Origin: Rhizobiales bacterium CCH10-E5
GTDB taxonomy: Bacteria > Pseudomonadota > Alphaproteobacteria > Rhizobiales > Beijerinckiaceae
NCBI GenBank assembly: GCA_001556125.1
Contig: LSIG01000136.1
Location: 62,001-126,000 of the forward strand
Direction of reading: 5' to 3'
DNA: 64,000 bases
Below are positions 46,658 through 59,760 of the stretch, one piece after another; within the stretch, counting starts at the first letter, position 1; the number at the start of each line of letters is the position of its first letter. A model generated the notes under the pieces. It saw only the letters and a program-made list of their open reading frames with translations, did not search any database and was not told the origin of the DNA. The position numbers were made by a program, and so were the translations under genes.

Positions 46658-47632
46658 TCAGCGCTCGTGGCGGCGGATGCGCCTGATCATCTCGTTGAGG
46701 GCAAGCAGCACCAGAGCGAGGATGAAGGGCAGGATGTAATAGATGATGCGGAAGATCAGCAGCGCCCCGAGCACGGGCTCGAAGGGCAGGCGGCTGAGCG
46801 CCACCAGCATCGTCGCCTCGAAGACGCCGAGTCCCCCCGGCGCATGGCTGGCGATGCCGACGAGGCAGGCGAAGACATAGACGGCCAGGAAGCTCGGATA
46901 GTCGATGCCGTGCCCCCCCGGCAGCAGCACGAAGAGCACGGCCGCCGCCGCACAGACCTCTGCAGCGCCGAGGAACATCTGGCCCAGCGTGATGCCCAAT
47001 CCCGGCAGAGGCAGGTTCCATCCGCGCACGCGGATGGTGCGCTCGCCGCTCGAGATCCAGACCAGATAGCCGAGGGTCCCGGCCGCGACGGCCGCCCCGA
47101 CCGCCTGAACGACGAGCGGCGAGGTGCGCGCCAGAACCGCGACCGAGGGCGTGGCATAGAGCAGGCTGACGCAGAGGATGGCGCCGAGGCCGAGCCAGAA
47201 GGTCAGCCCCGCGATCACCGTGAGGCTCGCGACCTCGGACGCGCGCACGCCCTTCGGCGAATAGATCCAGTAGCGGACGGTGCCGCCGGTCACGATTGGA
47301 AAGCCGAGCGTGAAGGAAACCGAATAGCTGGTGAAGGAGGCGAGAGCGGTGGTGCGATACGGGATCGACAGGCCGAGCCGTTTCAGCGCGAGCGCGTCAT
47401 AGCCCGTCAGCAGGAGATAACTCAGCGCCGTGAAGCCGCAAGCGAGACCCAGCTGGCGCAGGCTCGCATTGGCGAAGGCATTGGCCAGTTCGCCCGGTTG
47501 GATTTCGCGGACGATGTGCCAGAGCACCACCAGCGAGGCGCCGAAGATGATGACGCTGGCAAGCGGGCCGACCCACCACCAACGGCTGCGCCGGCGTGGC
47601 GGCATTCCAGGCTCGAGCGGGCCGAACGACAT
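46658..47632 (-). CDS. Lysylphosphatidylglycerol synthase-like transmembrane protein (UPF0104/YbhN)
   Basis: About 324-aa protein with eight or so membrane helices. It matches the MprF N-terminal flippase-like domain (UPF0104): SYLLLTGYDALALKRLG, SYSVSFTLGFPIVTGGTVRYW and the ASHAPGGLGVFEATML block are the hallmark segments. The C-terminal aminoacyl-transferase domain of full MprF is absent, so lipid synthesis activity is not expected. Start ATG 47632 is preferred over a GTG two codons upstream. Confidence 0.85.
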   Translation of the reverse strand: MSFGPLEPGMPPRRRSRWWWVGPLASVIIFGASLVVLWHIVREIQPGELANAFANASLRQLGLACGFTALSYLLLTGYDALALKRLGLSIPYRTTALASFTSYSVSFTLGFPIVTGGTVRYWIYSPKGVRASEVASLTVIAGLTFWLGLGAILCVSLLYATPSVAVLARTSPLVVQAVGAAVAAGTLGYLVWISSGERTIRVRGWNLPLPGLGITLGQMFLGAAEVCAAAAVLFVLLPGGHGIDYPSFLAVYVFACLVGIASHAPGGLGVFEATMLVALSRLPFEPVLGALLIFRIIYYILPFILALVLLALNEMIRRIRRHER

Positions 47633-47792
47633 GCGCACTCATGACGGGTTCTGGCGCCGGCCGGAGAGCGGCGGCGCCGATTGCGGACACGAGGCGCCGA
47701 AGGGCCCCGGCCGCAGAGATAAAGCCTGTGCACCAATCCACAAGGCGGGACCGCCTGCCGAATGGGACCCATGAGCCCGGCGCGGGGGTGGC

Positions 47793-48368
47793 TCAGCCGG
47801 TCTTGCGGAACACCCGCAGCGTCTTGAACGAGGCAACCTCTTCGACAGCGGCGGTCTTAGCCCAGTCGGCGATGATGGGCTCCGCCGTCGCATAGGCGAA
47901 GGAGCCGGTGTAGAACAGCAGGTAGCCGCCGGCGTCGGTCTGGCCCGTGAACAGGTCGATCACCTCGCGGTCGGTCAGCGCTCCATAGGCATCGTTCGCT
48001 TCCGTCCTGAACTCGCAGGCATGGAAAAGGGTGACGATGTCGAAGCGCGGCAGCAGCTTCGCATTGCTGGTGTAGATGTCGCCGAAATAGGCGCTGTAGG
48101 TCTTGGTGATGGTCGGGTTGCCGGTCGCCAGTTTGACGAAGGCGTCGTATTCCTTGGGCGAGGCGGTGATGCCCAGCACCGTGCAGTCAAGCTCCGGCTC
48201 GGCACAGCGGATGCCGACATAGTGATGGCCGCCGGTCCCGAAGTGGTAGACGCGTTTGCCGGTGAGGCCGAGCTCCTCGAGCCATTCGACGAAATGCACG
48301 TCGCAGGGGCATTGCTCGACACGCAGGCCCCAGTAGACGTCCCAGATGTTCATCGCGGCAGCAGTCAT
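47793..48368 (-). CDS. Methyltransferase-like protein of unknown function
   Basis: 191-aa protein with a Rossmann-like core: RVYHFGTGGHHYVGI at about residues 38-52 resembles a SAM-binding motif I, followed by an acidic segment CTVLGITASPKEYD and LPRFDIVTLFHACEF like motif IV. The N-terminal NIWDVYWGLRVEQCPCDVHF is not a known domain. It lies 29 bp downstream of the ABC exporter gene on the same strand, so the two may be one unit. The methyltransferase call is a fold guess. Confidence 0.6.
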   Translation of the reverse strand: MTAAAMNIWDVYWGLRVEQCPCDVHFVEWLEELGLTGKRVYHFGTGGHHYVGIRCAEPELDCTVLGITASPKEYDAFVKLATGNPTITKTYSAYFGDIYTSNAKLLPRFDIVTLFHACEFRTEANDAYGALTDREVIDLFTGQTDAGGYLLFYTGSFAYATAEPIIADWAKTAAVEEVASFKTLRVFRKTG

Positions 48369-48397
48369 CGTCTCAGGCTCCAGAGGGCGGTGAAGGG

Positions 48398-50224
48398 TCA
48401 TTCGGCGGGTTCGGCATGGACCGGTGCCGCGCAAGGCGCGACGCTATCGGAGGCCGGCTGGCGCTGTGCCATCCGCACCACCCCGCCGGCGCGCTTGAGG
48501 AGCAGGCGGTGGGTCGCGACCTCGGCGAAGCCGGCGCCCTGCCCGAAGGCGATGATGATGGCGTCCGGCCGGGCGGCACGCAGCTGGCCGAGCAGCTCCA
48601 GCGCCGCGTCGGTGTCGAACGCGCTCGTGGCCTCGTCCAGCAGGATGATGTCGGGCTGCTCGAGTTCGGCCCGCGCCAGGGCCAGGCGCTGCCGGTCGCC
48701 GGTGGCGAGTTCCCGATCCCAGTCGCGGGTCTCGTCCAGCGAGGGAGCGAGCGTCGAGAGGCCGTAGCGCCGCAGCACCCCGTGGAGCTGCTCCTCCGGC
48801 AGGCTGTGGCCGGTTTCGAGCACGGCGCGCAGGCTGCCCTCCGAGAGGTGCAGCTTGTGCGGCACAGCGGTGACGAAGGCATTGGACGGCAGGCCTATCT
48901 CGCCACGCCCCCAGGGCCAGAGCCCAGCCACGGCCTGGATCAGCGCCGCCTTGCCGAGACCGAGTTCGCCCGAGACGTGCAAGGTGGCACCCGGCGGCAG
49001 CGCGCAGGTGATGTCGGCGACCAGGGTCCGTCCGTCGCGGTCGATCAGGGTGATGTCGTCGAGGCGGAAGGATCCGTCCGCGCTCGGGGAGACGGCCAGA
49101 TGCTCACCGGGCGGCTCGCCGTCGATCCGCTCCAGCGCATCGGCGAGTTCGTTGACGCGCCGGGCCGCCGCCAGCCATTCGGCGATGCGCATGAAGTTGT
49201 CGAGCAGCCAGTTGAAGGCGTTCTGGACGGCGACGAACGCGGCCGCGACCTGAACGACCCCGCCGAGCGACATCTCGCCGGAGAGATATTTCGGCGCAGC
49301 CAGGAGCAATGGCACCACCGGCACGAGCGCGCCGCTGCCATTGGTGATCCAGGTCAGCCGGCCGCGCTGGCGGATCATGGCGAGCCAGCGGCCGACGAGC
49401 CCGTCATAGGTCCGTGCCACGGCGAGGCGCTCGCCCGTCTCGGTGCGCGAGAGCGCGATCGTCTCGCCATGGTCGCGGATCCGCATCAGCGAGAAGCGCA
49501 GCCGCGCCTCGGCCTCGTTGCGCGCCGCGATCAGGCCGGGCAGGCGCCGGCCGACGATTGTGACGAGCAGAGAGACCAGGACGGCATAGATGATCGCCGC
49601 CAGAACGAGATAGGCCGGAACGACAAGGGTGGTGCCCCCGGTCTGGACCGTGAGCGCCCCGCCGATCTTCCAGAGGATTTCGATGAAGGTGATGATGGTG
49701 ATGACCGCGGAGAGCAGCCCGATGGCGAAATCGACCACCGGCTCCGTCGCCCAGCGGACGTCGTCGGCGATACGGTATTCGGGATTGGCCGGCTCGTAGC
49801 CGGACAGGCTCAGGCGGAAGAAGCGGCGCTGGCCGACCCAGCGGTCGGCGAGCTTGGCTGTGACCCAGTGCCGCCAATGTACCTGGAAGGTCTCGCGTGC
49901 GACCAGGATCACCACGCCGAGCCCGGCCACGATCAGCACCAGCACGGGGAAGACGGCGACCGCGATCAGGGCGCTCTCGCTGTCGCGCTTCTCCAGCGCG
50001 TCGAAGAACCAGCCGTTCCAGCGATTGACGGTCACATTGGCAAAGACGCCGAGGATGATCGCGCAGCCCAGCAGCAGCGACCAGAACCAGGCGCGCCCGG
50101 CCTGCGCGCCGCGCCAGAAGCCGCCGGTGAGCCGCGCGAAGCGCAACGCCACCTGCCGGTCCCCCGGCACAGCTCCCCTACCCGGCGTCTCACCTGCCGC
50201 CCGCACGAACCCGACGATCCCCAA
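48398..50224 (-). CDS. SbmA/YddA-type ABC transporter with degenerate ATPase site
   Basis: 608-aa half-transporter: six-helix SbmA_BacA-type membrane domain (about residues 40-350) with VNRWNGWFFDALEKRD and NPEYRIADDVRWATEPVV, then a nucleotide-binding domain (about 385-590). Numbering from the TTG at 50224: Walker A is GELGLGKA with Ala426 where Ser/Thr is expected; the Q-loop Gln is replaced by His456; Walker B ILLDEATSAFD is intact (Asp530, Glu531); the switch His is replaced by Gln562. The start could instead be GTG 50170, which has AGGGGAG close upstream. Confidence 0.82.
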   Translation of the reverse strand: MGIVGFVRAAGETPGRGAVPGDRQVALRFARLTGGFWRGAQAGRAWFWSLLLGCAIILGVFANVTVNRWNGWFFDALEKRDSESALIAVAVFPVLVLIVAGLGVVILVARETFQVHWRHWVTAKLADRWVGQRRFFRLSLSGYEPANPEYRIADDVRWATEPVVDFAIGLLSAVITIITFIEILWKIGGALTVQTGGTTLVVPAYLVLAAIIYAVLVSLLVTIVGRRLPGLIAARNEAEARLRFSLMRIRDHGETIALSRTETGERLAVARTYDGLVGRWLAMIRQRGRLTWITNGSGALVPVVPLLLAAPKYLSGEMSLGGVVQVAAAFVAVQNAFNWLLDNFMRIAEWLAAARRVNELADALERIDGEPPGEHLAVSPSADGSFRLDDITLIDRDGRTLVADITCALPPGATLHVSGELGLGKAALIQAVAGLWPWGRGEIGLPSNAFVTAVPHKLHLSEGSLRAVLETGHSLPEEQLHGVLRRYGLSTLAPSLDETRDWDRELATGDRQRLALARAELEQPDIILLDEATSAFDTDAALELLGQLRAARPDAIIIAFGQGAGFAEVATHRLLLKRAGGVVRMAQRQPASDSVAPCAAPVHAEPAE

Positions 50225-50335
50225 CCGCCGGTTTTCCGGCTTTGGCGACAGGCTGGCCGCGGCCGAATGAACTCAGAATGAACGGGAACCGGAGCTGCAG
50301 CCCGGCGTTCCGCGACGACAGCAGGGAGATAGGCC

Positions 50336-50644
50336 ATGCCACGCGGAGACAAATCGGATTACACCGATAAGCAGAAGCGCAAGGCGGAGCATATCGAGGA
50401 AAGCTACGAGGAGCGCGGCGTCGACAAGCAGGAGGCCGAGCGGCGCGCCTGGGCCACCGTCAACAAGGAGAGCGGCGGAGGCAACAAAAGCGGTTCCGGG
50501 CGCGGCAAGCCGGACGACCACAGCGCCGCGAAGCGCGGTGGCGAGCGCGGCGGCAAGGCCTCCGCGTCGTGCAGCGCCGAAGAGCGCTCGGCCTCGGCGA
50601 AGAAGGCCGCTGCAACGCGCAAGAAGCGCGCGGCGGCCTCCTGA
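50336..50644 (+). CDS. Small basic protein, annotated in relatives as plasmid stabilization protein
   Basis: 102-aa hydrophilic protein. The N-terminal MPRGDKSDYTDKQKRKAEHI and EERGVDKQEAERRAWATVNK match a family common in Hyphomicrobiales and often named plasmid stabilization protein without evidence. The rest is Gly/Ser/Lys-rich and ends KKRAAAS, suggesting nucleic-acid binding. CAGGGAGA lies upstream of the ATG. It converges on maeB with 9 bp between the stops. Confidence 0.75.
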   Translation: MPRGDKSDYTDKQKRKAEHIEESYEERGVDKQEAERRAWATVNKESGGGNKSGSGRGKPDDHSAAKRGGERGGKASASCSAEERSASAKKAAATRKKRAAAS

Positions 50645-50653
50645 TCCGACGCC

Positions 50654-52939
<2,286 letters not shown>

Positions 52940-53078
52940 CGCAATATTCTTTTTGTGAGCGTTTCCCAGGGGACGCGGACCATAGGCAAGGGGCCGGCCC
53001 GCCACAAGCCGCACGCGGCGCGGCCCGTCCATGCCCCGCCGTCCGAAGAGCCGGCGACGGAGCTGAAGAAGGGGTCCG

Positions 53079-54911
53079 TCAGAGCCGGCGGCGGACGCTG
53101 GCGACGAAATCGCCGACATAGTGGTCGAGCGCGCCGGTCTGCTCCTCGACGGTCCGGGCCGCCTCCAGGACCAGCTTGGCGGCCTCGCCGGTCACGCGCG
53201 CCTCGTCGCCGACCGAGCCGACATTGGAGGTCACCGCGACGGCGCTGCGGGCCACGGCCTGAGCGTCCCCGGCGATCGTGGTGACGATGTCGGCCTGGCG
53301 GCTGACGACCCGCGCCAGCACGCCCGAGCTCTGCTGCATCTCGTTCATCGTGCGGTCCATGAAGGCGACAGCCCCGGCAGCGGTCGCGGCGGCCGAGCGC
53401 ACCTCCTGCAAGGTCGCCGCGATGTCGCGCGTCGCCTGACGGGTCTGTTCGGCGAGGTTCTTGACCTCCCCGGCGACGACGGCGAAGCCGCGGCCGGCGG
53501 CCCCGGCGCGGGCGGCCTCGATGGTGGCGTTGAGAGCGAGAAGATTGGTCCGCGCGGCGATGTCCTCGATGAAGTCGAGCACCGCGCTGGCCTTGTCGGC
53601 AGCGGCATTCAGACCGGCCACATCGGCCTGTGTCTCGCGGACATAGCTCGCGGCCTCATGGGCAGCCTGGTCGGCCTGGTCCGTCTGGCGTGTCAGCTCC
53701 CGGATCGAGGCGTCGATCTCCTCGGCCGCCGCGGCGACACTGCCGATGCGCGCGGAAGCGGAATCGGCCTCACGGGTCACGGCTTCCGCACGCTTCGTCG
53801 TGGCATCGGCGCTCAGCGCCATCGCCCCCGCGGCCTCGTGCATGCGGCGGGCGGATTGCGAAACTTCGCTCAGCGCCTTGCCGACGGTGACCTCCAGCTG
53901 ACCCGCGAGTTCGTCGAGCTGCCGCCGGCGGGCGGCCTCGATCTCGGCCCGGCTTGCCTCGAGGCTGCATTCGTCGGTGGCGTCGAACAGGATGCCGTCC
54001 CAGATGCGGGTGCCGTCGGGCAGGCTGCGCATCGTGGCCTCGCTGCGCAGGGCGACGATGCGCCCATCCTTCCCGTGGTAGCGCAGATGCAGGCGCCAGT
54101 TGTCGCTCGGATCGAAGCCGTTGCGGCAGGCCTCCTCGAAGCGCGCGCGGTCTTCCGGGATCATCCGGTCGATCCAGACGCGCGCGTCGCGCTCGACCTC
54201 CTCCTGCTTCAGCCCCAGCAATTCGCCGAGCTGGAAGGAGGCGAAGCGGTAACTGACCCGCCCCTCGGGCGAGAGGATGCGCTGGTAGAGCGTGCCGGGG
54301 ACTCTCTCCGCGAGATTGCGGAAGCGATAGGCCATTTCGCGGCGCTCGGCGTCGATGAGGATGATGAGCGCGCCGAGCGTCGCCCCAGCCACATTGACCA
54401 CCATGGTCGGCGGCATGGCCTGCGTCATGACGCGCCAGACCATGTCGGCATCGGGCAGCAGAAGTGGCGTCGGGATCAGGACGGCCGCCGAAGCAAGCGC
54501 GATCAGAGGGATGTCGCCTTTGACGACGAGACGCTCGATGCGCGGCCTGCGCCAATAAACGGCCAGGCCGGCAGCGGCAGCGAGCAGCAGGCCGACGAGA
54601 CCCATCGTCATCCCGGCTCCGCCCTGGAAGTAGCGCAAGGCCGAGAGTGGCCCGAGTGTCAGAACTGCTCCGACTGGTCCGCCCACTGCGCCGGCAAGAA
54701 GGGCCGCGATGTTGCGGGAGCTGACCGCCACGCCAGGCAGGATCATGAAGGGGTGCATCATGCTGGCGAGGCCGGCCACCGCGAAGAGCAGGCCGATCAA
54801 CACCGGGCGCAGTTGCGGATAGCGCTCCACCCGCGCCATCACGACCGTGACGGCGAGCGCCGCCAGGAGAATGAAGGACAGGCTTTCGACGAGGGCGATG
54901 ATCAGAGCCAT
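53079..54911 (-). CDS. Chemoreceptor-like protein, 5TMR sensor-PAS-MCP signalling domain (copy 1)
   Basis: About 610-aa signal transducer. N-terminal membrane sensor of five to six helices (about 1-190) like the 5TMR-LYT group, with a [11 protein letters not shown] segment; a PAS domain (about 200-325) with [14 protein letters not shown]; a coiled coil; and a methyl-accepting signalling domain whose hairpin tip is [21 protein letters not shown]. There is no HAMP domain. The start ATG 54911 has GGAAAG 7 nt upstream. A close paralogue lies 75 bp upstream in tandem. Confidence 0.88.
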   Translation of the reverse strand: MALIIALVESLSFILLAALAVTVVMARVERYPQLRPVLIGLLFAVAGLASMMHPFMILPGVAVSSRNIAALLAGAVGGPVGAVLTLGPLSALRYFQGGAGMTMGLVGLLLAAAAGLAVYWRRPRIERLVVKGDIPLIALASAAVLIPTPLLLPDADMVWRVMTQAMPPTMVVNVAGATLGALIILIDAERREMAYRFRNLAERVPGTLYQRILSPEGRVSYRFASFQLGELLGLKQEEVERDARVWIDRMIPEDRARFEEACRNGFDPSDNWRLHLRYHGKDGRIVALRSEATMRSLPDGTRIWDGILFDATDECSLEASRAEIEAARRRQLDELAGQLEVTVGKALSEVSQSARRMHEAAGAMALSADATTKRAEAVTREADSASARIGSVAAAAEEIDASIRELTRQTDQADQAAHEAASYVRETQADVAGLNAAADKASAVLDFIEDIAARTNLLALNATIEAARAGAAGRGFAVVAGEVKNLAEQTRQATRDIAATLQEVRSAAATAAGAVAFMDRTMNEMQQSSGVLARVVSRQADIVTTIAGDAQAVARSAVAVTSNVGSVGDEARVTGEAAKLVLEAARTVEEQTGALDHYVGDFVASVRRRL

Positions 54912-54986
54912 CGCGTCGCTTTCCACGGGGCCGCTTCCTGAACGGCTGAAGCGCGAGGGCTCGATCCTGACATCGGTCGCAATTCG

Positions 54987-56822
54987 CTAGAGGCGGCGCC
55001 GCAGGCTGCCGACGAACTCGCCGACATAGCGGTCGAGCGAGGCCGTCTGGTCGTCCACCCGACGCGCGACGTCGAGCACGCGCTCGGCCGCATCGCCGGT
55101 GACGGAGACCTCCGCAGCGACGGAGCCGACGCTGGAGGTGACGGCGCTGGTGCTGCCGGCCACGGCCTGTGCATCGATGGTGATCGAGGTCGCGATATCG
55201 GCCTGGCGGCTGACAACCCCCGCGATGGCGCCCGAAGTCTGTTCGATCGCTGTCATCGTGCCTTCGATCTGGGCGACGGCGTCGGAGGCCGTGGCGGCGG
55301 CCCCACGGATATCCTGCAGCGTCGCGGCGATGTCGCGCGTCGCCTTCTGGGTCTGCTCGGCGAGGTTCTTGACCTCGCCCGCGACGACGGCGAAGCCGCG
55401 CCCGGCCGCTCCGGCACGGGCCGCCTCGATGGTGGCGTTGAGGGCGAGAAGATTGGTGCGGGCCGCGATGTCCTCGATGAAGTCGAGGACGGAGCTGACC
55501 TTGTCGGCCGCCGCGCCCAGGCCGGCCACGTCCTGCCGGGTGGTGCGGACATAGCTGGCGGCGCCGCGCACCATCTCGTCGGCATGGGCGGTCTGCCGGG
55601 TCAGCTCGCGGATCGAGGCCTCGATCTCTTCGGCCGCCACGGCGACGCTGCCGACGCGGCGGGAGGCGAGTTCGGCCTCGCGGGTCACTTCGCCCGCGCG
55701 CAGGGCGGTGTTATGGGCGCTGCCGGCCATGGCATTGGCCGCATCGTGCATGCCGCGGACCGAAGAGGCGACCTCCTGGAGGGCTTTTCCGACCTTCGCC
55801 TCGAGCTGGGCGGCGAGTTCCTCGACGGCGGCCTTGCGGTCCTCGTCCATCTCGTGGCGCTGCTGCGCCAGGGTGCGCTCGGCGGTGACGTCGGTCATAA
55901 TCCCGTCCCAGCAGATCGAGCCGTCCGGCAGGCGGCGCGGCGCGGCATCCGTGCGCAGCCAGATCAGTGAGCCGTCATCCCGGATATGGCGTGCCTCGAA
56001 GCGCCAGGGCTTGAGCGTGCGGTCGGCAGCGGCGGCGGCGTTGGCCTTGGCCAGGAACTCGCGATCCTCCGGCACCATCCAGCGCAGCCAGCTTTCCGGA
56101 TCGCGCTCGACCTCCTCGCGCGTGACGTCGAGAAACTGCTCGATCTTGGAATTGGCGAGCTTGTGCTGGATCGTGCCGTCCGGCCGCAGGATCTTCTGGT
56201 AGAGGACGCCGGGCATGTTGGCGGTGCAGGCCTCCAGCCGCAGCATCGCCTCGATGCGCTGATGGTCGCTCTTGATGATGAAGCCGATCAGCAGCCCGCC
56301 CGCGACATTCACCGCCGTCGCCGCCGGACCGGAGATCGCCCTCATCAGGTCCCAGGCGCGGGGGAATTCGGCGAAGACCAGGATCATCGCGATCGGCATC
56401 CATGCCGCGACGAGGCTCAGCGCGACGAAGCCCGCCATCGTGAAGCTTCGGCCCGAACGCCTGAGCCAGAGCGAAACACCCAGACCGATCGTCGCGCACA
56501 GGACGAGGCCGACGACACCCGCCGCCGTGCCCGCCCCGCCGATATAGACACGGACCGCCGCCAGCACGGCCGCCGTCACGACCGCGCCGATCGGCCCGCC
56601 GAGCGGGCCCGCCAGCACCGCGGCGATGTTGCGGAAATCCAGCAGGATGCCGGGCTCGACCACGATGGGATCGAACATGCTGGCACTGCCGCCGGCGGCG
56701 ATGATCAAGCCGATGATGGCCTGTCTGAGCCGGTGATGGCTGCCGAGCCGCTGCGTCGCAAGCGGCACCAGCACTGCCGCCACGATGAGGTAACCCAGAC
56801 CCCTGGTCAGTTCCAGTAGCAT
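54987..56822 (-). CDS. Chemoreceptor-like protein, 5TMR sensor-PAS-MCP signalling domain (copy 2)
   Basis: 611-aa paralogue of the downstream gene with the same order: polytopic sensor (about 1-190, [20 protein letters not shown]), PAS (about 205-330, [17 protein letters not shown]), signalling domain with an identical hairpin tip and [12 protein letters not shown] at the C-terminus. The sensor parts have diverged much more than the signalling parts, suggesting different ligands on a common output. It is divergent from mutS; the two starts are 184 bp apart. Confidence 0.88.
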   Translation of the reverse strand: MLLELTRGLGYLIVAAVLVPLATQRLGSHHRLRQAIIGLIIAAGGSASMFDPIVVEPGILLDFRNIAAVLAGPLGGPIGAVVTAAVLAAVRVYIGGAGTAAGVVGLVLCATIGLGVSLWLRRSGRSFTMAGFVALSLVAAWMPIAMILVFAEFPRAWDLMRAISGPAATAVNVAGGLLIGFIIKSDHQRIEAMLRLEACTANMPGVLYQKILRPDGTIQHKLANSKIEQFLDVTREEVERDPESWLRWMVPEDREFLAKANAAAAADRTLKPWRFEARHIRDDGSLIWLRTDAAPRRLPDGSICWDGIMTDVTAERTLAQQRHEMDEDRKAAVEELAAQLEAKVGKALQEVASSVRGMHDAANAMAGSAHNTALRAGEVTREAELASRRVGSVAVAAEEIEASIRELTRQTAHADEMVRGAASYVRTTRQDVAGLGAAADKVSSVLDFIEDIAARTNLLALNATIEAARAGAAGRGFAVVAGEVKNLAEQTQKATRDIAATLQDIRGAAATASDAVAQIEGTMTAIEQTSGAIAGVVSRQADIATSITIDAQAVAGSTSAVTSSVGSVAAEVSVTGDAAERVLDVARRVDDQTASLDRYVGEFVGSLRRRL

Positions 56823-57006
56823 ATCGCCTTGCCTGCTGCGGCTGAGATCGGCACGGCTTCTTCTACTGTGTTTGCTGCTAACGAATCCTGAACCTTGTTG
56901 CGGCGCGGTCGCGGAAGCGCCGCATCCACATCAAAAACCGAGCCGCGTCCCTTGGCCGGCCGCGGATGGGTTGCAAGTCGGGGCCGAAACGCTAGCGTTT
57001 CGCGCG

Positions 57007-59760
57007 ATGCTCCCATCCAGCGCTTCCCTCGCCGACGAGGCCAAAAGGCCTTCCGCCGCCATGACGCCCGCCGCCGGCGGCCGGGACGAGAGCGCACGCG
57101 TCACGCCGATGATGGCGCAGTACATCGAGATCAAGGCCGCCAATCCGGACTGCCTGCTGTTCTACCGGATGGGCGATTTCTACGAGCTGTTCTTCGCCGA
57201 TGCGGAGATCGCGTCGCGCACGCTCGGCATCGTGCTGACCAAGCGCGGCAAGCATCAGGGCGACGATATTCCGATGTGCGGCGTGCCCGTCGAGCGCGCC
57301 GACGACTATCTGCAGCGGCTGATCGCGGCCGGGCACCGCGTCGCCGTCTGCGAGCAGATCGAGGATCCGGCGGAAGCCAAGAAGCGTGGGCCGAAATCCG
57401 TGGTGCGGCGCGACGTGGTGCGCCTTGTCACGCCCGGCACCATCACCGAGGAACGCCTGCTCGAGCCCGGTCGCGCCAGCCTGCTGGTCGCCGTCGCCCG
57501 GCGAAAGCTCGGCGATGCCAGCGCACTCTACGGAATCGCCGCGATCGACATCTCGACCGGGCGCTTCAGTGTGATGGAGGCGCCGCAGGAGCGCCTTGCC
57601 ATCGAATTCGCGCGGCTCGAGCCGCGCGAGATCGTCTGTCCCGATGCGATCCATGACGATCCCGCCCTGCAGGGCTTCTGGCGCGAACTGGGGCTGCCGG
57701 TGACGCCGCTGGCGCGCGAGGGGCTGGACGCCGCCTCGGCGGAGCGGCGGCTCAGGGAGTTCTTCGGCGTCGCCACTCTGGACGCCTTCGGCGCCTTCAG
57801 CCGGGCCGAGATCGCGGCTGCCGGCGCAGCGCTGGCCTATGTCGAGCGGACGCAGTTCGGCGCCCGCCCGCCCCTGTCCCCGCCCGTGCGCGATTCCGGC
57901 TCGGACACGATGCTGATCGATGCGGCGACGCGGGCCAATCTCGAACTGACGCGCACGCTCGCGGGCGAGCGCGGCGGCAGCCTGCTTGCCGCGATCGACC
58001 GCACGGTCACGCCCGGCGGGGCAAGGCTCCTGGCCGAGCGCCTGGCCGGGCCGCTGACAGACCCGCAGGCGATCGCGGCGCGTCATGACGCGGTGGCCGC
58101 GCTGGTAGCGGACGGCGCCCTTCGCGAAGATCTCCAGGCCGCGCTCGCCCGCGTGCCGGACATTGCCCGGGCGCTGGCACGGCTCGCGCTCGACCGCGGC
58201 GGCCCGCGCGACCTCGCCGCGCTCGGAGCGGGGCTGACGGCGGCGCGCGCCATCGTCGCCATGCTGCTCGACCGCGTGGCCCTGCCGGCCGAATTGTCGA
58301 AAGCCTCGCGCGCCCTCTCCGAGATCGATCCGGACCTGCCGGCGCGGCTGGCGGCGACGCTGGCCGAGGAGCTGCCGCTCAACCGGCGCGACGGGCGCTT
58401 CGTGCGCGAGGGCCATGACCCGGCGCTGGACGAGCTGCGCCTGCTGCAGGTCGATTCGCGCAAGGTGATTGCGCAGCTGCAGGCCCGCTACGCGGCCGAG
58501 ACCGGCTGCCGGACGCTGCGCATCAAGCACAACGCCATGCTCGGCTATTTCGTCGAGGTGCCGCAGGCCGTCGGCGAGGATTTCCTCAAGGAGCCCTGGC
58601 GGGCGACCTTCGTGCATCGCCAGACCATGTCGGACGCAATGCGCTTCTCCTCTGTCGAGCTCGGCGGGTTGGAAGCGAAGATCGCCTCGGCCGCCGACCG
58701 GGCGCTGAAGCTGGAGCTCGGCATCTTCGCCGCTCTGAGCGAGGCGGTGCTGGCTCAGGCGGAGCCGATCAAGCGCGCGGCCGCGGCGCTGGCCGAGATC
58801 GACGTCGCGGCCGGGCTGGCCCAGCTCGCCGCCAGCGAAGGCTGGAGCCGGCCGCTGGTCGATGGCAGCGAGGCCTTCGCCATCACCGGCGGACGGCACC
58901 CCGTCGTCGAGGCGGCGCTGAAGCGCGACGGCAAGCCCTTCGTCGCCAACGACACCGAGCTGTCGCCACCCGGCCCCGGCGCCAAGGGTGGCCGCATCTG
59001 CCTGATCACCGGCCCGAACATGGCGGGTAAATCGACTTTCCTGCGCCAGAATGCCCTGATCGCCGTTCTGGCGCAGATGGGCTCCTTCGTGCCGGCCGCT
59101 CATGCGCATATCGGCATCGTCGACCGGCTGTTTTCGCGCGTCGGCGCCGCCGACGACCTCGCCCGCGGGCGCTCGACTTTCATGGTCGAGATGGTCGAGA
59201 CCGCAGCGATCCTGAACCAGGCCGGGCCGCGCGCCCTGGTCATTCTCGACGAGATCGGGCGCGGCACCGCGACTTTCGACGGCCTTTCGATCGCCTGGGC
59301 CGCGATCGAGCATCTGCACGAGGTCAATCGCTGCCGGGGGCTGTTCGCGACGCATTACCACGAACTCACCGCGCTGGCGGACCGGCTGGACCGCGTCGCC
59401 AACGCCACCGTCCGCGTCACCGAGTGGAATGGCGAGGTGGTCTTCCTGCACGAGGTCGTGCCCGGTGCGGCCGACCGCTCATACGGAATCCAGGTCGCCA
59501 AGCTCGCCGGGCTGCCCCCGGCCGTGGTCGAGCGTGCCCGCACCATCCTCGGCGAACTGGAGAAGAGCGAGCGCGAGAAGCCGGTGGCCTCGCTGGTCGA
59601 CGATCTGCCGCTCTTCGCCGTTCCGCAGCGGCGCATGACCGCGCCGCCGCCTCTGCCGGCGGAGGACCCGCTGCGACTCGCCCTCGACGGCCTCGACCTC
59701 GACGAGATGACGCCGCGCGAAGCGCTGGAGGCGCTGTACCGGCTGAAGGGGCTGGGTTAG
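57007..59760 (+). CDS. mutS: DNA mismatch repair protein MutS
   Basis: About 917-aa mismatch sensor. The N-terminal mismatch-binding Phe58-x-Glu60 lies in GDFYELF. Connector, lever and clamp regions follow ([22 protein letters not shown] is the conserved lever end). The ATPase has Walker [10 protein letters not shown] and Walker [11 protein letters not shown], and ends with helix-turn-helix and a short tail. Start choice is soft: ATG 57007 or 57061, without a clear site. Its stop overlaps the NlpC/P60 stop by 4 bp in convergent orientation. Confidence 0.96.
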   Translation: MLPSSASLADEAKRPSAAMTPAAGGRDESARVTPMMAQYIEIKAANPDCLLFYRMGDFYELFFADAEIASRTLGIVLTKRGKHQGDDIPMCGVPVERADDYLQRLIAAGHRVAVCEQIEDPAEAKKRGPKSVVRRDVVRLVTPGTITEERLLEPGRASLLVAVARRKLGDASALYGIAAIDISTGRFSVMEAPQERLAIEFARLEPREIVCPDAIHDDPALQGFWRELGLPVTPLAREGLDAASAERRLREFFGVATLDAFGAFSRAEIAAAGAALAYVERTQFGARPPLSPPVRDSGSDTMLIDAATRANLELTRTLAGERGGSLLAAIDRTVTPGGARLLAERLAGPLTDPQAIAARHDAVAALVADGALREDLQAALARVPDIARALARLALDRGGPRDLAALGAGLTAARAIVAMLLDRVALPAELSKASRALSEIDPDLPARLAATLAEELPLNRRDGRFVREGHDPALDELRLLQVDSRKVIAQLQARYAAETGCRTLRIKHNAMLGYFVEVPQAVGEDFLKEPWRATFVHRQTMSDAMRFSSVELGGLEAKIASAADRALKLELGIFAALSEAVLAQAEPIKRAAAALAEIDVAAGLAQLAASEGWSRPLVDGSEAFAITGGRHPVVEAALKRDGKPFVANDTELSPPGPGAKGGRICLITGPNMAGKSTFLRQNALIAVLAQMGSFVPAAHAHIGIVDRLFSRVGAADDLARGRSTFMVEMVETAAILNQAGPRALVILDEIGRGTATFDGLSIAWAAIEHLHEVNRCRGLFATHYHELTALADRLDRVANATVRVTEWNGEVVFLHEVVPGAADRSYGIQVAKLAGLPPAVVERARTILGELEKSEREKPVASLVDDLPLFAVPQRRMTAPPPLPAEDPLRLALDGLDLDEMTPREALEALYRLKGLG

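Noticed and set aside
56992..59451. 819-codon open frame antisense to mutS
   Set aside because: mutS is intact on the plus strand; the minus frame lacks recognisable domains.
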